From Ligustrum vulgare (lineage: Eukaryota; Streptophyta; Magnoliopsida; Lamiales; Oleaceae): a stretch of DNA of 64,000 nucleotides. The position numbers were made by a program, and so were the translations under genes. Of the stretch, positions 60,338 through 64,000 are shown piece after piece (positions within the stretch are counted from its first letter, which is position 1; each line of letters begins with the position of its first letter). The notes under the pieces were generated by a model, which did not search any database, had not been told where the DNA came from, and worked only from the letters and a program-made list of their open reading frames with translations. The DNA lies in assembly GCA_963555705.1 (NCBI GenBank), contig OY743171.1, positions 15,437,352 through 15,501,351 of the forward strand. The letters are read 5' to 3'.

Positions 60338-62249
60338 GTTTTAATTATTAATTGTCAAATCATTTGTTATCTTTAATATCAAAAATCATATTATCTGAAA
60401 TATATATGTAGTTGAAAAAATGCACTGCTTATAAATAATTTATAGAAAAGATTATTGAACAAAGATTAATATTGAATAATTAATGCTTTGATTTCTTTTT
60501 AGTTAATAATATCAATAGAATGATTCATATTTTTAATCATTCTTAATTTTAATAAATTTTTAAAGATTATAGGGTATAAGATTATTTGTATAATTTTGTG
60601 ATTTTCAACTTTAATCGGTTGTTGTATCATGATAATTACGAGATTTTCAAATTATTATTTTGACTATTTGGCTTTAAATTTTTGAGAATTGTTTTTGTGA
60701 AATAGTGATTTTTTAGAATGTATAGTTAAAAAGTAGTATGAAAAATTGTAAAATATAATTTTTTAAAGAATGTGTGATTGAAAATGAATGTTCTGAAAAA
60801 TTGATTTTTGAAAAATCAATTCCATATGAGTAAGTGATAAAATATTATGTCTTGTAGATTAAACAACCGTGCCGTTTTTATGAATCGAGATGCATGCATA
60901 AACGATTTCTTAGTAAATAAAGTTAAATATATTTATGATATACATTCGTTAAAATTTAATCAAAACTAACATTTCATGTTGCTTAATTTGCTACATTTAT
61001 TTAAATATATGATCACATCTGTTTAATTTGTAATATTAAAGTAAATATGAAATGAAATAGTTGTTTAATAAATTTAAATATCAAATATTGTAATAAGATA
61101 GTTAGTACCAATTCTAATAGTACTATTCGGATATTGATAAATTATTTGTGATAATCTAGAAATTATATTTCGAAAAAATTAATTACATTAATAATCATTA
61201 AAATTGATAGTTATGCAAATGGTCATTGAAATATATTTTTTTAAGTAGTAAGTTATTTAAGTTCCTAATAATTACAATTGTGTCAACTTAGTGTAAAAAA
61301 AATAATAATAAAAAATTAAAAAAAAAATTGCCCCTATAATTTTTACATATAAATTAAAAAAAAAAAAATCATACTTTTTAATAACTCATTGTACCAAAAT
61401 TTATTGTTACAAACTATATTACTTGAAATAATGAGTCTCAAACAAGTGTTTAAGTATACATTCTCCACAAAATCATTATTATTAAACTCATTCATGTCTA
61501 AAATACATTTTTTCACAGATATATATATTTTTTCTACTTATTATAAATTCTATTTAAATATAATTTTTCTTTTCCATTTGAAGTTTTAAATCAATTCAAA
61601 TTACAATATTTAATGAAATTCCTGGAACGATAAACATACGTATCGTAAAAGAAATTAAAAAATAATTAAAGTATGTGTAATGTACCTTTGTAACTAATTG
61701 TCTTCATTCATTTTCCATTTTTAATTAAATATTCATTTTATATGTTAAAATATAAATTTGATATATGTAGATAATCAATGATCATGCATCGCACGGGTGT
61801 AATACTAGTTGATAGTAATATGCAAGTATCTTTGTTAGCATTACATCTTGATTATTGTAATGACTCTTGTGAAAACAATTTGGAATTAATCACATTGTAC
61901 ATATGAACCCATGGTAAAGGCTAGCATGGTATGTCGAGCCAAGTTGAGCCCAAGTGCCCAACTATGAACGAACGAGCGATTTGACAAGATTCATTTAACA
62001 ACTCAAGACGTAAGTCATGCCTTGCGATCTCTATCTCTACATATAAAATCATACAATCAATTGGTGGATTACAGCTAAAATGATATTTATTGATTCCAAA
62101 ATTTCAAGATTTAGCCCAGTTTGGTATAGGAAAAAAAATTTAAATTATCTCTTCAAATTTATTTTCAATCACACATTTTTATGAAACTCATCACTTTACA
62201 CATTTTTCATCATCTTTTCAACCAAATATTCAAGATTTTTCTAATTTTT

Positions 62250-62555
62250 CCTACATCAAATAGGCTCATAGAATTTGTTTAGCCCATTTTTAGAGTAACT
62301 TCGATACATTGTAAAGGCTATAATGAATAACAAAAATAATTGGGGTGTTCACAAAAATACCTTAATTTTAGGGATCAAACTGAAATTTACTCAAATTTTT
62401 TTCCTACATCAAATAGGCTCATAGAATTTGTTTAGCCCATTTTTAGAGTAACTTCAATACATTGTAAAGGCTATAATGAATAACAAAAATAATTGGGGTG
62501 TTCACAAAAATACCTTAATTTTAGGGATCAAACTAAAATTTACTCAAATTTTTTA
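62250..62555. repeat. 153-bp tandem duplication
   Basis: 62250-62402 and 62403-62555 are almost identical (two differences seen: CGATAC/CAATAC and ACTGAAATT/ACTAAAATT). A recent local duplication. Confidence 0.95.
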
Positions 62556-62730
62556 AAATTTCGAAATTACTTATAATAAAATTTTAAAAATTGAAAAATA
62601 CTTATGATACTTTTCAATTTTTTAAGTATCATAGTATGATACTTTTTAATTTTTAAGTATCAGATTATGATACTTTTACATTTTTTTTAGTATCAAGGCT
62701 TGAAACTTCACTTTTTTTATGATACTTTGT
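62556..62730. repeat. dispersed repeat with GTATCA/TGATAC motifs, second copy
   Basis: TTAGGGATCAAACT...AAATTTACT, GAAATTACTTATAATAAAA, GAAAAATACTT and several GATACTTTT / AGTATCA motifs match 58120-58330 in the same order and orientation. No ends resembling a known transposon class were fixed. Confidence 0.7.
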
Positions 62731-64000
62731 CTCAAACATAAAATCAAACATCATACATACAATTTTCCCCCATCCCATTCCTCCTCCTGTACAATCCACC
62801 AAGCACACACAGCAATTAGACAGGTTCATGAACATTTTGGTTAGAAAATTTTCAGTGGGATCCTTTGTCACTCGTCCTCTACCACTGATGCATCCGGCTC
62901 TTTCTCCTGAAGTCTGAACCCTACTCATCACCTCTTACTATTCGGACCAAAAATTTCTGTTTAGGCTTCGTAATTTCTTTATATAAATTGGAGTTCAGTG
63001 ATAAAATTTTAGCCGAGAAACTAATTACATTTACGGGAGGATCCGACCGATTGCAGAGTTATGTTTGGTTGTGGTGGTATTGTGGTAAGTTGCGGTGCAG
63101 GTGGTTGATGGTGGTGGTTTGTTCATGGTGATGGTGGTGGTCGCTTGAGGCTTCGGTGGTTGACTGCATTGATTTGGGCTTGGAATCTGAGAATTATTGG
63201 GTGGTATCGACGCCAACTGTGGTGCCGACGATGATGGGGTTGAGTAGGGTGATGTTGCTCCGACGGTGGTGGTGGCGAGGTCGACTGGTGGTTGCCATGT
63301 CTCCTCCTGTGAAGATCTCTACAGGTGCCGCCATGGACGTTGCTTCAGTGTAGATGTTGGAAGAAGATGCAGCAAAGACGTATTTTTCTTTTTTCATTTT
63401 TGGTACAGTAAACATCAGTTTCATTCTCTTAAGATATAAATTGTGCAATTAACCCAATAAAAAAATTAAGTCCATAAATCAACTATTAACTCAAATCAAT
63501 TATGTAAAATACAATAAGTTCAAATATAATAAATTGAATACTTGCTAATAAAACTAAAATATATTCAAAAAATATTTGAGTTTCATCCAAATTAAAAATT
63601 GATTTTAGATTCTTGAAATTTAAATGATCATATATTTTTAAAATTTTTATTGGGTTGAATTGGGTCGGATCGGATCGGGTTGAGTTTTTCACCCATCCCA
63701 CAATCCAAACCAACCCAACCCAACCCCAACAAAAAATATTATGTAGAACCCGACACAAATCGATCGAATTGGATTGACTTGAACAGTTTGAAAGTTGAAT
63801 GGATTAATGTTCACCCCCAACTTTGTATTATGGCTGTAAAAGCAACCATGCAGATTGCTCACCTGGCTCGCCTAGCTCGGCTCGCAAGAGGAATTTGCGG
63901 GTCACTTGACACATTTGTGGACGTGCTAGGTTGAATTGAATAGGATCGGATTTCATTAGAAATTGTCCTTTAAATGACAGATAGTAGCTAACTAGATATT
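62731..64000. other. window end: no supported gene
   Basis: 62760-62940 (minus frame with MSRVQTSGERAGCISGRG) and 63030-63370 are richer in GC than the surroundings and rich in GGT/ACC triplets. They could be fragments of a gene or of a transposon-captured gene, but I recognise no domain. 63650-63735 is a GGGTTG/CAACCC-type hairpin, like the one at 58456. Confidence 0.45.

Larger units (their letters stand above)
59055..61808 (+). mobile_element. candidate Helitron (3' end good, 5' end tentative)
   Basis: The 3' end reads CATGCATCGCACGGGTGTAATACTAG followed by T: a CTAG end before T with an upstream GC-containing GCATCGCACGGG element, as in many plant Helitrons. The hairpin is imperfect. The 5' end is set at an A|TCTTTATATATA site at 59054/59055 because Helitrons begin TC after A. 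This is only a guess in AT-rich DNA. No Rep/helicase frame, so non-autonomous if real. It encloses a hAT element. Confidence 0.4.

Noticed and set aside
63031..63448. Overlapping frames rich in Thr/Pro or Val/Trp
   Set aside because: Both strands are open because of GGT/ACC repetition; no domain or splice model could be built.

Overview
The window is nuclear DNA from a flowering plant, almost certainly a eudicot. It is AT-rich, dense in plant LTR retrotransposons (Ty1/copia and Ty3/gypsy, including an Athila-type element), MITEs, hAT-type elements, tRNA-derived SINEs and long microsatellites. It carries one intact protein-coding gene with 16 GT-AG exons. The DGAT1 protein and its N-terminus (MTIME...) resemble asterid/Lamiales-type DGAT1s as I remember them, but I would not name a species.

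Layout. 1-2654: 5' part of a decayed copia element on the minus strand, cut off by the window edge and by the next element. 2655-11133: a non-autonomous Athila-like gypsy element with gag-protease but no reverse transcriptase or integrase. 11134-12494: intergenic DNA with a very long (CT)n tract. 12500-18998: a complete copia element with two LTRs and a 5-bp target-site duplication, inactivated by five nonsense codons and one frameshift. 19004-20870: unassigned DNA ending in a gypsy integrase fragment. 20872-29438: a large imperfect palindrome with arms of about 2.8 kb. One arm was later hit by a 309-bp MITE and by a 2.4-kb putative solo LTR, each with an exact target duplication. 30164-39907: a mosaic of degenerate minus-strand copia and gypsy pieces, with inverted Athila-like LTR fragments and a 546-bp MITE. 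40542-42842: a compact non-autonomous LTR element (two LTRs of about 0.95 kb around 388 bp). 43169-43847: a TIR transposon. 45858-46477: a TRIM.

46979-57141 (minus strand): a full-length DGAT1-type acyl-CoA:diacylglycerol acyltransferase gene, 532 codons by my splice model, all 16 exons in frame. Its 2.1-kb first intron has collected a MITE, a SINE and a hAT-like element. A start-stop mini-ORF (ATGTAA) lies one base upstream of the start codon.

57142-64000: the DGAT1 upstream region, then a candidate Helitron that contains a hAT element which itself contains a SINE-like unit, a 153-bp tandem duplication, and low-complexity DNA without a gene I can support.

The DGAT1 gene catalyses the last acyl-CoA-dependent step of triacylglycerol synthesis in the ER. 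Everything else is mobile or derived from mobile DNA. The most unusual structure is the large palindrome at 20.9-29.4 kb. I see no bacterial-type system, CRISPR array, rRNA or genuine tRNA gene.
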